This document shows positions 45,898 through 56,673 of a stretch of DNA of 64,000 nucleotides, one piece after another. The translations under genes and the position numbers were made by a program. Location: the NCBI RefSeq assembly GCF_003324485.1, contig NZ_QODK01000003.1, forward strand, positions 620,001 to 684,000. The letters run 5' to 3'. Position 1 is the stretch's first letter, and each line of letters opens with the position of its first letter. A model generated the notes under the pieces. It had not been told where the DNA came from and ran no database searches. It saw only the letters and a program-made list of their open reading frames with translations. Origin of the DNA: Cohaesibacter intestini. GTDB taxonomy: Bacteria > Pseudomonadota > Alphaproteobacteria > Rhizobiales > Cohaesibacteraceae.

Positions 45898-48600
45898 TCA
45901 TTGCAAGCACCGATTGACGATATCAGCAACATCTTTTGATAGCATTGAGCTTTCAGCGATTCTGCGCAGCGCGTGCTCTGCGCTGGTTTGACGGTCCGCT
46001 TCCAAGGCGCGCCATGATCGAAAGTTGTTGGCCAATCTGGCAGCGGTTTGTGGATTAACTGTGTCTTGTTCCAACACGACGTCTGCGAGGAGAGAAAAAC
46101 CGGCTCCATCCTTGCGATTGAACTGCAGTGCATTGTTTACGGCAAATGCTCCGATCAGAGCGCGTACCCTGTTCGGATTTTCCATCGAGAAGAATGGTGC
46201 CTTCATCAATGTGCGCAGTCGCGCGATGGTGCCTTGTTCCGGAATGGATGCCTGTAGCGACAACCATTTGTCGACGACGAGTGCGTCATCTGCATATCGT
46301 TGATGGAAGTCCGCAAGCAATCCTTCCGCGGTCGCTGGACGATTGGTCGCCAACGATGACAGGGCCGCAAACCGGTCGGTCATGTTGGTCGCATTCTCAT
46401 AGTGATGCTGAGCGAGGGTGGTGACGGCCTCCGCTTTGGTTGCCAAGAGAAGATCCAGCAGGCAATTGCGCAAATCCCGTCGACCGGCTGCTGCGGCGTT
46501 CGGGCTATAGGGTTTATCATCCTGCAGGCTGGTATAGAGCGCAATCAACCGGTCCCCCAATTGAGATGCCAGCTCCTGTCGTAGTTTCGAACGTGCAGCG
46601 TGGATCGCATCGGGATCGACATCCTTGGCGATCAGACGGGCTATATCACCCTCGCTTGGCAGGCGAAGCATCTGGGCACGGAATGCGTGCTCGAGGCGTT
46701 CATCAAACAGACAGGCGTCCAGCGCCGACACAAGAAGCGGATCCACTTCGCAGACAACCGGTCGGTCGCAGTCCGCATTAGAGGGCCTGTGCGCATTTGA
46801 TTGCTCGACGAGATGTTGTGTGAAGATCTGTTGTGCCGCTTCCCATCGATTGTAAGGGTCGCTGTCATGCCGCATCATGATCAGATTGTCATCCAGCGTT
46901 AAGTTGGTGCGTAAATGGACCGGTGCGGAAAAACCACGCAACATCGAAGGAATAGCGTCTTTCTCCACACCGGAAAAGACGAACTGATGCTGGCGGTCAG
47001 TGATGTGCAACAAAGTGCAGTCACGGTCACCAACCTGCTCGCCGCTCTTGCGATCATGAATCGCTTCAAAGCGCAGGCGTGATCCATCGCGCGCCACCAG
47101 ACCGATCCGCAGCGGTATGTGCATCAGCTTCTTGGTCGTCTGACCCGGCGAAGGCGGACAGGATTGCTGCAAGGTCAGGGACAATTGCTTGTGTTTGGGA
47201 TCGTAGAAATAAGTGGCAACGACCGTAGGTGTGCCCGCTTGCTCGTACCAGAGTGCGAACTGCGTCAGGTCGACGGCACATGTTTCGGAGAAGCAGGCCA
47301 GAAAATCCTCGATCGTCACGGCCTGACCATCAAACCGATCGAAATAGAGATCGAGACTCTCGCGGAAACCCTCGCTGCCGACAAGGCTGTGTAGCATCCG
47401 GCAGATCTCCGCGCCCTTCTCATAGACTGTCGCGGTGTAGAAATTGTTGATCTCTGCATAGGAATCCGGGCGGACCGGATGGGCGAGGGGACCGCTGTCT
47501 TCTGGGAACTGGCGGGAGCGAAGCTCGCGGACATCTGCGATCCGCTTGACCGGACGCGAGCGCATGTCGGACGAAAACTCCTGATCGCGAAAAACTGTCA
47601 GTCCCTCCTTCAGGCACAGTTGGAACCAATCCCGGCAGGTAACGCGGTTGCCACTCCAATTGTGAAAATATTCATGTGCGATCACTGCCTCGATCAGTGC
47701 ATAGTCCGTGTCAGTTGCGGTCTCGGGCTTTGCCAGTACATATTTGTCATTAAAGATGTTAAGCCCCTTATTCTCCATCGCCCCGAAATTGAAGTCGGAA
47801 ACGGCGACAATCATAAAGGTGTCGAGATCATACTCGCGTCCATAAGCCGTCTCATCCCATGCCATCGAGCGCTTGAGGGAATCCATGGCATAGGCCACTC
47901 GGTCTTCTTTGCCATGTTCGACAAAGATCTTAAGCGAAATCTTGCGGTTTGAGCGGGTAACAAAGTGATCTTCAACACAGGCCAGATCGCCAGCAACCAT
48001 GGCGAACAGATAGGACGGTTTGGGAAAAGGATCGCGCCAAAGGGCATAATGCCAGGCTTCGCCATCAATATTCCCATCAGGTGGCAGCAGCTCGCCGCTT
48101 TCGACCAGATTGCCATTGGCCAGCAAATGCGTGAGGCGCTTGGGCGCTTCAATCCGCACATCATACGTGCTCAGGATGTCAGGACGGTCATAGAAGTAGG
48201 TGATTCTGCGGAAGCCTTCTGCTTCGCATTGGGTGCAAAAGGCACCATTGGAGGAATAAAGCCCCATCAATTGTGTGTTCTGGTTTGGGGATAAACGGGT
48301 CGTAATTTCCAATGTGAAGCGCCGATGCGGGGCATGATTCAAAGAAAACCGCATTGGATTTGCACTGAACCGCTCCTCCCACATTTCCTTGCCATCGAGA
48401 CGCGCATCGACAAAATCCAATCCATCGCCATCCAAAATAAGGCAATGCCCTGCCGGATAGGCAGCCCGAGGCACAATTGTTAAACGTGAGATAACAGTGG
48501 TTTCTTCGGGGTCCAACCGAATGACCAATGACACGTGCTCGATTGTGTAGGGCGTGGGTTTGTAGTTGCACAGCCTGACGATTTTTTTGTCTTTTGTCAT
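45898..48600 (-). CDS. pepN: aminopeptidase N (M1 family)
   Basis: A 900-residue zinc metallopeptidase that removes N-terminal residues from peptides in the cytoplasm. The exopeptidase motif GAMENKGLNIFN (about 272) and the zinc site HEYFHNWSGNRVTCRDWFQLCLKEG are seen, HEYFH being residues 309-313. The length and C-terminal helical domain agree with E. coli-type PepN. ATG 48600 is chosen over 48657 because family similarity begins with KIVRLCNYKPTPYTI. The upstream region has TTTGCAAA boxes (separate entry). Confidence 0.94.
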   Translation of the reverse strand: MTKDKKIVRLCNYKPTPYTIEHVSLVIRLDPEETTVISRLTIVPRAAYPAGHCLILDGDGLDFVDARLDGKEMWEERFSANPMRFSLNHAPHRRFTLEITTRLSPNQNTQLMGLYSSNGAFCTQCEAEGFRRITYFYDRPDILSTYDVRIEAPKRLTHLLANGNLVESGELLPPDGNIDGEAWHYALWRDPFPKPSYLFAMVAGDLACVEDHFVTRSNRKISLKIFVEHGKEDRVAYAMDSLKRSMAWDETAYGREYDLDTFMIVAVSDFNFGAMENKGLNIFNDKYVLAKPETATDTDYALIEAVIAHEYFHNWSGNRVTCRDWFQLCLKEGLTVFRDQEFSSDMRSRPVKRIADVRELRSRQFPEDSGPLAHPVRPDSYAEINNFYTATVYEKGAEICRMLHSLVGSEGFRESLDLYFDRFDGQAVTIEDFLACFSETCAVDLTQFALWYEQAGTPTVVATYFYDPKHKQLSLTLQQSCPPSPGQTTKKLMHIPLRIGLVARDGSRLRFEAIHDRKSGEQVGDRDCTLLHITDRQHQFVFSGVEKDAIPSMLRGFSAPVHLRTNLTLDDNLIMMRHDSDPYNRWEAAQQIFTQHLVEQSNAHRPSNADCDRPVVCEVDPLLVSALDACLFDERLEHAFRAQMLRLPSEGDIARLIAKDVDPDAIHAARSKLRQELASQLGDRLIALYTSLQDDKPYSPNAAAAGRRDLRNCLLDLLLATKAEAVTTLAQHHYENATNMTDRFAALSSLATNRPATAEGLLADFHQRYADDALVVDKWLSLQASIPEQGTIARLRTLMKAPFFSMENPNRVRALIGAFAVNNALQFNRKDGAGFSLLADVVLEQDTVNPQTAARLANNFRSWRALEADRQTSAEHALRRIAESSMLSKDVADIVNRCLQ

Positions 48601-48983
48601 GAAGGATCGGTCTCGACGATGGAATATTACATAGTTGTGGGAATCTAGAAGAAACACCGAGGGGTTCGCAAGCCATCAACAAGGCGCATTTGCAACAATT
48701 GCGCAAATATGACGTAAAGGCCAGTTTTGCGGGATTTAATTCTAGCTGAGATTGTGGAGCGCCGACATCTTGCAATCAAGTTGCCAAGGCATTTGCATAA
48801 ATTTAATGTTGGTACGAGAAAACCCGTTAGATGGCACCCTCGACCCTGTGAACGATGGGAAGAAACGCGACTTTTCGCAAAAATTGCAAAAGGAGCAACT
48901 CCTTTGCAAACCGGACGATCTCCAGACCTTTTACACTTTTGCAAACTGTGTCAGAGTCTATGAAAGTGATTTACTTCAATCAC
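48601..48983 (-). promoter_or_regulatory. pepN upstream region with TTGCAA-type boxes
   Basis: No gene is supported here. Boxes resembling the operator of ScfR/RamB-type regulators are at 48873-48890 (TTTCGCAA and TTGCAAAA), 48903-48910 and 48938-48945 (TTTGCAAA). 48884-48909 forms a near-perfect palindrome with TTGCAA ends. A looser ATTTGC/GCAAAT pair lies at 48688-48708. Because both flanking genes read leftward, the boxes sit between the regulator's stop and pepN. Confidence 0.5.
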
Positions 48984-50417
48984 TTAGTGGTTGCCGCCCA
49001 GTTTGAACGGAACAAACTCTCGAACATCCGGGTCAACGATCAAGGTGCGATCAATTGGCGGCATGGCGCGTTGGTGGCAGTTTTCCCTTTCACAAATACG
49101 GCAGGAAACCCCTATTTTCTCAACACTGGAAGCGCTTTTCAGGTTTAGCCCGTCCGAATAGACCAGATCCTCCGCAAAAGACAATTCGCACCCAATGCCG
49201 ATTGCATAGCGGCGTACCGGTGCATGATACCCAGCTCCGAATTTTGCAATACTGGTGGCAATGCAAAGATAGCGAACCCCATCTGGCATCTCGGCGATTT
49301 GAACCAGAAAACGACCTGGTTCTTCAAAGGCTTCGTGGACATTCCAAAGCGGGCAGTGGCCGCCAAAACGGGCGAATTGAAACCGTGTCGCAGAGTGACG
49401 CTTGTTGACATTGCCCGCTCGATCGACCCGTAAGAAATAGAACGGGATCCCCCGTGCCCCGGATCGTTGCATGCTGGATAGACGGTGGCCAATCTGTTCC
49501 AGTGATGCGCCGAAATAGTGGCTCATGCGTCTCAGATCATGACGCATTTCCTGAGAGACTTCCAGAAATCGACGATAGGGAAAACAGAGTGCACCGGCAA
49601 AATAGTTGGCTAGACCGATGCGGCAAATGGCTTCCGCAGCCGATGACTGAAAGTTGCCCTGAGCAACATGCTCCTCGATCAGATCGGAATATTCCAAAAG
49701 GGCAATTTGGTGCGCCAGAAGGAAAGTCAGAGAAGGGTCATCCTGCGCTGAGTTGAGACTCAAAACCCGGTTTTCAGAATCGAATTGGCGCATCGTCTGA
49801 TCGTTGGCTGCATGATCCTGATACCGCACGCGCACATTGTGCCTTTGCTCAAGATAGGTTTGGAAATGGGGCAGGCGATTCCCTTCCAACATATTGTTGC
49901 GAATGGCCAAATCCTCGGCCGCTCGATCCAGTTGATCAATATAGTTATCGTGATAATGAAAGTAGTCTCGCACCTCTTCATAGGGCAACAGAGACCGATC
50001 TTCACCGGTATTTTTCTGTGACGACAGGGCGTCATCGAGCACCATCAGACGTTCATTCACACGTCGATGAGCGGTGTGCAAATTGAGGAAGGCCTGCGTG
50101 AGCCAAGGGGAGTTGGAAGCCGCCATTTTGAGCTCTTGCAACCCCGGATTCGTATCGCGAAAAAGCGGGTCGGCGAGGGCCTCTTTCAAATCGGCCAGGA
50201 CACGATTGGTGTCTGCAGATGCCAACTCAGCCAGTGAAAGATTGAAATTCTGCGTCAGAGCCAGCAAGACAGTGGTTGTCAAGGGTCTTTGATTGTTTTC
50301 TATCTGATTGAGATAGGAAGTGGAGATGCCGATGCGTTCAGCAAAGCTCATTTGTGTCAAGCCAAAACTTTCACGCAGCGTTCTAACCTTCGGTCCGACA
50401 AACAGTTTTTCAGCCAT
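48984..50417 (-). CDS. ScfR/RamB-type transcriptional regulator (XRE-DUF2083)
   Basis: 477 residues. An XRE-type HTH (about 5-65, RTLRESFGLTQMSFAERIGIS), a central ImmA/IrrE-like domain and a C-terminal DUF2083 domain with RICERENCHQRAMPP, a cysteine cluster of the short-chain fatty acyl regulators (RamB, PccR, PrpC-linked). These respond to short acyl-CoA metabolism and bind TTTGCAAA-type sites. ATG 50417 follows AGAGGG at 6-7 nt; the longer frame from 50480 runs into the operator. TTTGCAAA boxes before its start imply autoregulation. Confidence 0.88.
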   Translation of the reverse strand: MAEKLFVGPKVRTLRESFGLTQMSFAERIGISTSYLNQIENNQRPLTTTVLLALTQNFNLSLAELASADTNRVLADLKEALADPLFRDTNPGLQELKMAASNSPWLTQAFLNLHTAHRRVNERLMVLDDALSSQKNTGEDRSLLPYEEVRDYFHYHDNYIDQLDRAAEDLAIRNNMLEGNRLPHFQTYLEQRHNVRVRYQDHAANDQTMRQFDSENRVLSLNSAQDDPSLTFLLAHQIALLEYSDLIEEHVAQGNFQSSAAEAICRIGLANYFAGALCFPYRRFLEVSQEMRHDLRRMSHYFGASLEQIGHRLSSMQRSGARGIPFYFLRVDRAGNVNKRHSATRFQFARFGGHCPLWNVHEAFEEPGRFLVQIAEMPDGVRYLCIATSIAKFGAGYHAPVRRYAIGIGCELSFAEDLVYSDGLNLKSASSVEKIGVSCRICERENCHQRAMPPIDRTLIVDPDVREFVPFKLGGNH

Positions 50418-50431
50418 TATACCCTCTGGAC

Positions 50432-50479
50432 TTTTGCAAACTTTGCAAATTGCAAAACGCAACTGCGAAAACTTTCGCA
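50432..50479 (-). promoter_or_regulatory. TTTGCAAA operator cluster upstream of the ScfR-type gene
   Basis: Two adjacent TTTGCAAA boxes (50433-50440, 50442-50449), a TTGCAAAA (50450-50457 region) and a perfect TGCGAAA/TTTCGCA inverted repeat (50464-50479) lie 15-62 bp before the start. This agrees with the known RamB/PccR recognition motif; autoregulation is inferred. Confidence 0.7.
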
Positions 50480-50847
50480 AATTAACTCAATAAAATCAAG
50501 CCCTTCATTGACTTTCTTGCAGACCCGTCGTCTAATCACCCTCAAGCACTGGCCCTTTGGCCAATGCAGGTGAGATAAAAGAATATGCGGTATTTGCCGT
50601 AAACCGCAACGTGGTTGTTACTACGTACAATGCGCGAATTGACGCAGGTCATAGGAACCAAGGGTCGATCCGGCATATAGGCAAAAAGGGAGCTGGTCGA
50701 GACATTCTTCGAAAGAGCCACGAAGAAGAACCAAACCAAAGGGCTGATTTTCTAAGTCTGACTACGGGCGGGAAATGCCTTAGGGGTTTCGACCAAAACT
50801 TGTTTTGATCAACGCTTTTACTTCTCTTTGTGAGAAGGGGGAAAACC
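50480..50847. other. 368-bp divergent intergenic region
   Basis: Lies between the ScfR-type gene (leftward) and the LuxR-type gene (rightward). No reading frame or RNA structure stands out beyond promoters expected for both genes; a GGCCCTTTGGCC palindrome is seen near 50551. Confidence 0.4.
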
Positions 50848-51540
50848 ATGCTTCTACTCGACGATACTGGCAACGAAGTACGCCGCGGACTGGGTCATCA
50901 CATCGAACAGGGCACCGTCAACTACCGCACGATTGTACTGGCTGAGCCACATCCGGTCTTCACCGAATGTCTCCTCAGCATGCTGGGCATCAAGCGGGAA
51001 TATACTCCGGTTCTGGATTGTTCCGAACTGGAGCAGATGCTGAGCGCTGCGCCTGACCGGGAAGACACGCTGCTGCTGCTCAATCTGGATGCCACCTCCA
51101 GCCGCGGTTCCGCTGCATTGAATGATATTCGAAAGGTTTACAAACGCGCTCGCTTGATCCTGATCTGCAACGAATCCGATCATGGCCTTGCTCACTACGC
51201 CTTGGGCAATGGCGCTGACTGGGTTGTCTTCAAAACCGCGCCTGTATCCGAGCTGCGCGCAGTTGCAAAGCGCATCAAGTCCGGTATTGCCGATGACGCC
51301 CTGTTTGAAGAAACCGAAGCTGTCATCGAACGTTCTACCCTCTACTCCAAGCTCGCCAATCTGACGCCAAAACAGATGACCATCCTGCGCTATTTGCGTG
51401 ACGGCCTTCTGAACAAGCAGATTGCCTATGAGCTGGGTCTGACCGAAGCAACGGTCAAACATCACATCTCGCTGATCCTGAAAAAGCTCAACTGCTATCG
51501 CCGCACGCAGGCCGTGGCGATTGCCAACCGCATGATGTAA
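50848..51540 (+). CDS. LuxR-family regulator with non-canonical receiver
   Basis: 230 residues. The N-terminal domain (25-145) follows the response-regulator fold, but the acidic pair is Glu33-Pro34 and the residue at the phosphorylation position is Asn79 (LLLLNLDATSS), with Asp81 two positions on; Lys129 is present. The C-terminal LuxR HTH (168-228, LTPKQMTILRYLRDGLLNKQ) is canonical. GGGGGAAAAC precedes ATG 50848. I infer phosphorylation-independent control. Targets unknown; it lies just before two chemoreceptor genes. Confidence 0.85.
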   Translation: MLLLDDTGNEVRRGLGHHIEQGTVNYRTIVLAEPHPVFTECLLSMLGIKREYTPVLDCSELEQMLSAAPDREDTLLLLNLDATSSRGSAALNDIRKVYKRARLILICNESDHGLAHYALGNGADWVVFKTAPVSELRAVAKRIKSGIADDALFEETEAVIERSTLYSKLANLTPKQMTILRYLRDGLLNKQIAYELGLTEATVKHHISLILKKLNCYRRTQAVAIANRMM

Positions 51541-51582
51541 GGACGCGGCCACTCCTCCCAAGCCGCTTGCGAGATGATGTTA

Positions 51583-51618
51583 GAAAGAGAGACGTGTCCC
51601 CTGCACGCCTCTCTTTTT
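51583..51618 (+). terminator. rho-independent terminator
   Basis: AGAGAGACGTG pairs with CACGCCTCTCT (one mismatch) around a 7-nt loop, followed by seven or eight T. It ends the LuxR-type gene. The rest of the gap to 51894 shows no gene. Confidence 0.85.
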
Positions 51619-51894
51619 TTTGTCTTCTGGGACCATGGAGACATCAAAATAGCAGATATGCTGAGTCGGACAGCAGCGGGCGTTTGTTCAAGGCTGTTGA
51701 AAAAGGATAGCTGATTTTGACGCAGCTCAGTGGACAGGCTTGTCAAAAATGCCGGTATTTTCGCCCTCACCATTAAGGAATGCCGGATTCTTCACGATTC
51801 TTAAGTGGGAAGCGTACGTTCGTTTACACAAAGGAAAGGTTGATGCCGAAGACTATGCGTAGTTTTAAGCGAGAATTCCTGCGGAGGAACTGGG

Positions 51895-54036
51895 ATGTCA
51901 CTGCTTCCTAAAAGACTATCAACCAAAATTCCAGTGATCGTGATCGGGTCAGTGACCTTGCTAGTCGCGGCATTGGTTTCCATCGCTGCCTGGATGGGAG
52001 GAAATACCTCAGTCAGCCTCACCGAAACCGCATTGATCAACGCGGCAAAAGGGCGGACCAGTACAGTGACGCTGTATATGGACCAATTGCGCGGCAAGAT
52101 GAATACTGTTGCCAGTCACAACACCACGGCCGATGCGGCAAGTGATTTGTATGGCGGCTGGCGCGTCCTGAAAGCAGAAGCGTCCCAGACTCTGAAAAAG
52201 ATCTACGTCACAGACAATCCGAATGCGCCAGACGAGAAGTACAAACTCTCAAAGATCGACCATGATAGCTATTATGGTCAGTCCCATGGCAAGCATCAGG
52301 AAGACATTGCAACGCTGCTTGAAGGTGGCGCATTCCGTGATCTGATGTTCATCGGCAAGGAAGGCAATGTCTATTATTCCTACCGCAAGGGAAAAGCTTT
52401 TGCTCGCAACATCAATGAAAGCGGTGCAGTCAGTTCTGAACTGAAGGTGCTGCTGGAGCCGATTCTCAAAATGGCGGCTGAGGGCTCTAAAGAAAAATAC
52501 AAGGGCAATGGCTTCACCGGTTTTGTTGAGGTAGACGGCAAAGTAACCGCTTACATGGTTGCTCCTGTTGTCAAATGGGATCAGGTTCTGGCCGCCGTCG
52601 CAGTCGAAGTTGAAACCGAGACCCTTGCAAAACTGATTTCCGACTCTTCCGGTCTGGGAGAGACGGGTCAGATGATGCTGGTCTCTGCGGATTTGCAGCA
52701 AGTCGATTTTACCAACAACATCGTGCAGACGCTGCCGAAATCGCTGAACGAAATTGCGCTGAATGCTGTGGGTGGAACCATGGCAAGTGGTGATGCTGAA
52801 GTGAAGGGTGTCGCCAACCGCGCCGTGGCTGTTCCTATGGCCGTGCTGGGCACGCAATGGGCAATGATTGCGGAGCAATCCTATGACGAGTTGCTGGCAC
52901 CATCCAACAAACTGACTCAGAGCTTGCTGTTGGTGGGTGGTGTGTTGTTGGTGATGATTGGTGGTTTCTGCGCCTACTTTGTTCGACACTCGCTGGCACC
53001 TTTGCAAAAACTCAATCAGGGTGTGACCCAGATTGCACAGGAGAACTTCTCTGTCGATTTGCCCGACAGCTCGCGTCCTGACGAAGTGGGAGAGTTGAGT
53101 CGTTCCGTTGAGATTTTGCGTACCAACGCACTGGAACGCCGTCGTCTGGAGGAAGAAGGTCGGCACGAGCAATCAGAGCGCGCCAAGCGTCAGCAGGCGA
53201 TCGAAGCCATGATCGATGGCTTTAGAAATTCCTCTACGGAGCTGCTGAACAACGTGTCCACCAACATGGACGCCATGAAGGCAACGGCACAGATTCTCTC
53301 TGGGATGGCTGACGAGACCGCAGACAAGGCCACAGTGTCTGCGTCTGAGTCTGAAGTGGCTTCCAGCAACGTGCAGACGGTTGCGTCCGCAGCCGAAGAG
53401 CTGGCGGCCTCTATCGAAGAGATTAAGCGTCAAGTCACCGAAACCACCTCAGTGGTCAATCAGGCCACCAAGGCCACGCGCGTGACGACGGAAACCATCT
53501 CTGGTCTGTCCCTCTCGGCTCAGAAAATCGGTGATGTCGTCGCCATGATCCAGGCCATTGCCGAACAAACGAACCTGTTGGCACTCAATGCCACGATCGA
53601 GGCGGCACGTGCTGGCGAACATGGTAAGGGCTTTGCTGTCGTGGCATCAGAGGTGAAAGAGCTGGCCAACCAGACTTCCAAGGCGACCGAGGAAATTGCC
53701 AGCCAGATTCAGGGGATCCAGGGTGCCACTCAGGAAGCCGTCCATGCCATTCAGGGGATTGCCGAAACCATGGAAACGGTCAACGAATATACGCGGACCA
53801 TTTCTCTGGCAGTCGACGAACAGGGCAGTGCGACTTTTGAAATCAGCCAGAATGTGGCCAAGGCTGCCAGTGGCACCTTGGCTGTGGCTGGCAACATGTC
53901 GCAATTGTCCCAAGCTGCAGCGGAAACCACTCAATCCGTGGACCAGGTCGAGCAGAATAGTCAGGATGTTGCCATTCAGACCAGCCGTTTGCGCGATGAA
54001 GTGGATCGGTTCCTGAAGGGTGTGTCTGCTGCTTAA
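51895..54036 (+). CDS. methyl-accepting chemotaxis protein 1
   Basis: 713 residues: membrane helix about 12-35, a Cache-type periplasmic sensor (about 40-335, with [17 protein letters not shown]), second helix 338-362, HAMP 363-416 and a methyl-accepting signalling domain with the conserved tip [16 protein letters not shown] near residue 565. It signals to CheA/CheW. GGAGGAAC precedes ATG 51895. A paralogue of the same design follows in tandem; ligand unknown. Confidence 0.92.
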   Translation: MSLLPKRLSTKIPVIVIGSVTLLVAALVSIAAWMGGNTSVSLTETALINAAKGRTSTVTLYMDQLRGKMNTVASHNTTADAASDLYGGWRVLKAEASQTLKKIYVTDNPNAPDEKYKLSKIDHDSYYGQSHGKHQEDIATLLEGGAFRDLMFIGKEGNVYYSYRKGKAFARNINESGAVSSELKVLLEPILKMAAEGSKEKYKGNGFTGFVEVDGKVTAYMVAPVVKWDQVLAAVAVEVETETLAKLISDSSGLGETGQMMLVSADLQQVDFTNNIVQTLPKSLNEIALNAVGGTMASGDAEVKGVANRAVAVPMAVLGTQWAMIAEQSYDELLAPSNKLTQSLLLVGGVLLVMIGGFCAYFVRHSLAPLQKLNQGVTQIAQENFSVDLPDSSRPDEVGELSRSVEILRTNALERRRLEEEGRHEQSERAKRQQAIEAMIDGFRNSSTELLNNVSTNMDAMKATAQILSGMADETADKATVSASESEVASSNVQTVASAAEELAASIEEIKRQVTETTSVVNQATKATRVTTETISGLSLSAQKIGDVVAMIQAIAEQTNLLALNATIEAARAGEHGKGFAVVASEVKELANQTSKATEEIASQIQGIQGATQEAVHAIQGIAETMETVNEYTRTISLAVDEQGSATFEISQNVAKAASGTLAVAGNMSQLSQAAAETTQSVDQVEQNSQDVAIQTSRLRDEVDRFLKGVSAA

Positions 54037-54070
54037 CTGATTTGGACAAAGCCAGACAGATGTTATCAAC

Positions 54071-54103
54071 AGAGGCGAGGTCCGTCAGGCTTCGCCTCTT
54101 TTG
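54071..54103 (+). terminator. terminator after chemoreceptor 1
   Basis: AGAGGCGA pairs with TCGCCTCT (54092-54099) around a 13-nt loop and is followed by TTT. The two chemoreceptor genes are therefore likely separate transcripts. Confidence 0.7.
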
Positions 54104-54306
54104 TGCTTTGCTCAAACGTTGAGCAACTGAATAAATAATAAACAGTAATATGCAAAATAGTTTGTCAAAGATTGAGCTGCATGTAGGTAGTTTAACTTTG
54201 AAAATGAGGCGGAATTGTAAAATATTGAGACAACGATGATTTTTACCAATTTCTAATTTAAGTCGGCAACACTGAGGGAAACTTATCTCGAGACAAGAGA
54301 AACCTG

Positions 54307-56451
54307 ATGTCGATCCTTCCAAAACGCCTCGTTACTAAAATTCCAACCATTATGGTTGGATCTATTATCGTGATGGCTGCGATTTTCGTTTCTGTGGCAG
54401 CATGGATGGGAGGCAATGCCTCTGTGCAGCAAACAGACGGGACGCTGCTCAATGTTGCGAAAAGCAAGACGAAAATTCTCGAACTCTATACAGAGCAACT
54501 GCACGAGAAAATGACCGCAATGACCGGGAATGTGGTCACCATAGACACCAGCTCGGAAATGTATGCTGGCTGGCGTATCCTCAAGGACAAGGCTGCTGAA
54601 ACGCTGCATGGTCTCTATATTGCGAACAATCCGCATCCGCAGGACGAGCGTCACAAGCTGGCAACCGCCGAAGCCAAGAATGTCTATTACACCAAGGCCC
54701 ATGAAAAGCACCATGTCGGTGTCGGTGAACTGCTCAAGGGCGACGTCTTTCGTGACATGATTCTGTTCAGCAAAGACGGCGATGTTTTCTATAGCTATCG
54801 CAAGTCTGACCTCTTCACCAAGTCACTCGCTGACGGTGCGGCTTTCGATGAGCGTCTGAAGGCTGTTGTCGAGCCTGTCGTAAAAATGGCTGCTGACAAG
54901 TCGACTGATCCTTTCACAGGTCAGTCTTTCACCGGCTTCATCGAAGTGGACGGCCATTTGGATGCCTTCATGGTTGCTCCAGTCTACAAGAATGACAAGG
55001 TAATCGCTGCTGTTGCATTCGAAGTCAACATCGACAAACTTGCCCAAATCGTCAATGACCGCACAGGTCTTGGCCAGACCGGGACCGTCGATCTGGTTAC
55101 CGCTGATGGCCATCTGCTCGATTTTGACGCCATGAAATTGGTCAGCGCGACAGAAGAAGAAAAGGCGATGGCAACAACAGCATTGGATGCGGGCTCTGCT
55201 TCCGATGATCTGGTGATGAATGGCGCCAAGTTCCGCGCCAATGCCGCGCCGTTTGAAGCTTTTGGTTTGAAATGGACCGTCGTCGCACGCCAAACCTATG
55301 ATGAGTTTCTGGCTGCCTCCAACAGTCTGACCAATAGCCTGTTATTGTTGGGTGTTTTGTCGTTGTTGATCATGGGTGGGCTGAGCGTATTCTTTGCCCG
55401 TATCTCGATGGCTCCGCTCCAGAAACTCAATCGGAGTGTGACCGAAATCGCACGCGAAAATTACGATGTCGAGCTGCCTGACAGTGAGCGCGAAGATGAA
55501 GTGGGTGAGTTGTCCCGTTCCATCGAGGTGTTGCGTGACAATGCCCTTGAGCGTCATCGGCTGGAAGCAACCAGTCAGCAGGACCAGACCATGCGTGAGA
55601 AGCGTCAACAGGCAATCGAGGTGATGATTGACGAGTTCCGGTCCTCTTCTATGGAATTGCTGGGGAATGTCTCGAGCAACATGGACTCTATGAAGCAAAC
55701 AGCCAATCTGCTTTCCAGCATGGCTGATCAGACCTCGAGCAAGGCGACAGGCTCTGCCTCCGCCTCACAGGTCGCATCGGGTAACGTCCAGACCGTTGCT
55801 TCTGCGGCTGAAGAGTTGGCCGCCTCGATCGAGGAGATCAAACGACAGGTCAGTGAAACGACGCAGGTTGTAGAGTTGGCCACCAACGCCACCCGCGAAA
55901 CCACCGAGACCGTGTCTGGTCTGTCCCATTCCGCCCAGAAGATTGGCGATGTCATCGCCCTCATTCAGGCGATTGCAGAGCAGACCAACCTGCTGGCCTT
56001 GAACGCGACTATCGAGGCTGCCCGTGCAGGAGAACATGGCAAGGGTTTCGCTGTTGTTGCCGCTGAAGTGAAGGGGCTGGCCAACCAGACTTCCAAGGCA
56101 ACTGAAGAGATTGCCAGTCAGATTCAGGGCATTCAGGGGTCTACGGAAGACGCCGTTCGCGCCATTCAGGGCATTGCCGAGACAATGGAAAAGGTCAACG
56201 AATATACCAAGACCATTTCTCTGGCGGTGGATGAGCAGGGCAGTGCCACCTATGAAATCAGCCAGAATGTCGCGCGTGCCGCCAGTGGTACTCAGGAAGT
56301 GGCCGGCAATATGGATGAGCTGTCTGCAGCCGCTGCCGAAACCACCAATGCGGTCGATGAAGTCGAACAGAAATCCCGCGACGTGGCTGCGCAGACCGAG
56401 CGTTTGCGCGAGGAGGTCGATCACTTCCTCAAAGGCGTTGCCGCCGCATGA
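54307..56451 (+). CDS. methyl-accepting chemotaxis protein 2
   Basis: 714 residues with the same architecture as its upstream neighbour: helix 12-35, Cache sensor with [17 protein letters not shown], second helix about 340-362, HAMP and signalling domain. N-terminal 35 residues and the signalling domain are highly alike (for example [20 protein letters not shown]), while the sensor differs substantially. No strong ribosome site is obvious (AGAGAAACC). The tandem arrangement indicates a gene duplication with sensor divergence. Confidence 0.92.
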   Translation: MSILPKRLVTKIPTIMVGSIIVMAAIFVSVAAWMGGNASVQQTDGTLLNVAKSKTKILELYTEQLHEKMTAMTGNVVTIDTSSEMYAGWRILKDKAAETLHGLYIANNPHPQDERHKLATAEAKNVYYTKAHEKHHVGVGELLKGDVFRDMILFSKDGDVFYSYRKSDLFTKSLADGAAFDERLKAVVEPVVKMAADKSTDPFTGQSFTGFIEVDGHLDAFMVAPVYKNDKVIAAVAFEVNIDKLAQIVNDRTGLGQTGTVDLVTADGHLLDFDAMKLVSATEEEKAMATTALDAGSASDDLVMNGAKFRANAAPFEAFGLKWTVVARQTYDEFLAASNSLTNSLLLLGVLSLLIMGGLSVFFARISMAPLQKLNRSVTEIARENYDVELPDSEREDEVGELSRSIEVLRDNALERHRLEATSQQDQTMREKRQQAIEVMIDEFRSSSMELLGNVSSNMDSMKQTANLLSSMADQTSSKATGSASASQVASGNVQTVASAAEELAASIEEIKRQVSETTQVVELATNATRETTETVSGLSHSAQKIGDVIALIQAIAEQTNLLALNATIEAARAGEHGKGFAVVAAEVKGLANQTSKATEEIASQIQGIQGSTEDAVRAIQGIAETMEKVNEYTKTISLAVDEQGSATYEISQNVARAASGTQEVAGNMDELSAAAAETTNAVDEVEQKSRDVAAQTERLREEVDHFLKGVAAA

Positions 56452-56475
56452 TCAGGCAAACTGTTTCACCAAAAG

Positions 56476-56500
56476 AAACGGGGCTGTCATGGCCCCGTTT
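56476..56500 (+). terminator. terminator after chemoreceptor 2
   Basis: AAACGGGGC pairs with GCCCCGTTT around a 7-nt loop, followed by ATGTTTG. The T-rich tract is poor, but the stem is perfect. Confidence 0.7.
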
Positions 56501-56622
56501 ATGTTTGTTCTGACCAGTTGGTCAAGCTTGTAGGCGCAAAAGATTTCACGAAAAAGAATGCCTGCGTTCGAGTGGTCGCATAGACACTTGCCGCGACGCA
56601 AGAAATCGGTTAAATCAGAGCT

Positions 56623-56673
56623 ATGACACATTTGATCGCAAACAATCGGGACTGGTGGTGGCAGACGCATTAA
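56623..56673 (+). CDS. trpL: trp operon leader peptide with three Trp codons
   Basis: A 16-codon frame encodes MTHLIANNRDWWWQTH; codons 11-13 are TGG TGG TGG (56653-56661). CAGAG lies 5 nt before the ATG. It stands 179 nt before trpE(G) and immediately before the attenuator stems. When tryptophanyl-tRNA is scarce, the ribosome would stall on the Trp run. A similar Trp-run leader is known for rhizobial trpE(G). Confidence 0.85.
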   Translation: MTHLIANNRDWWWQTH

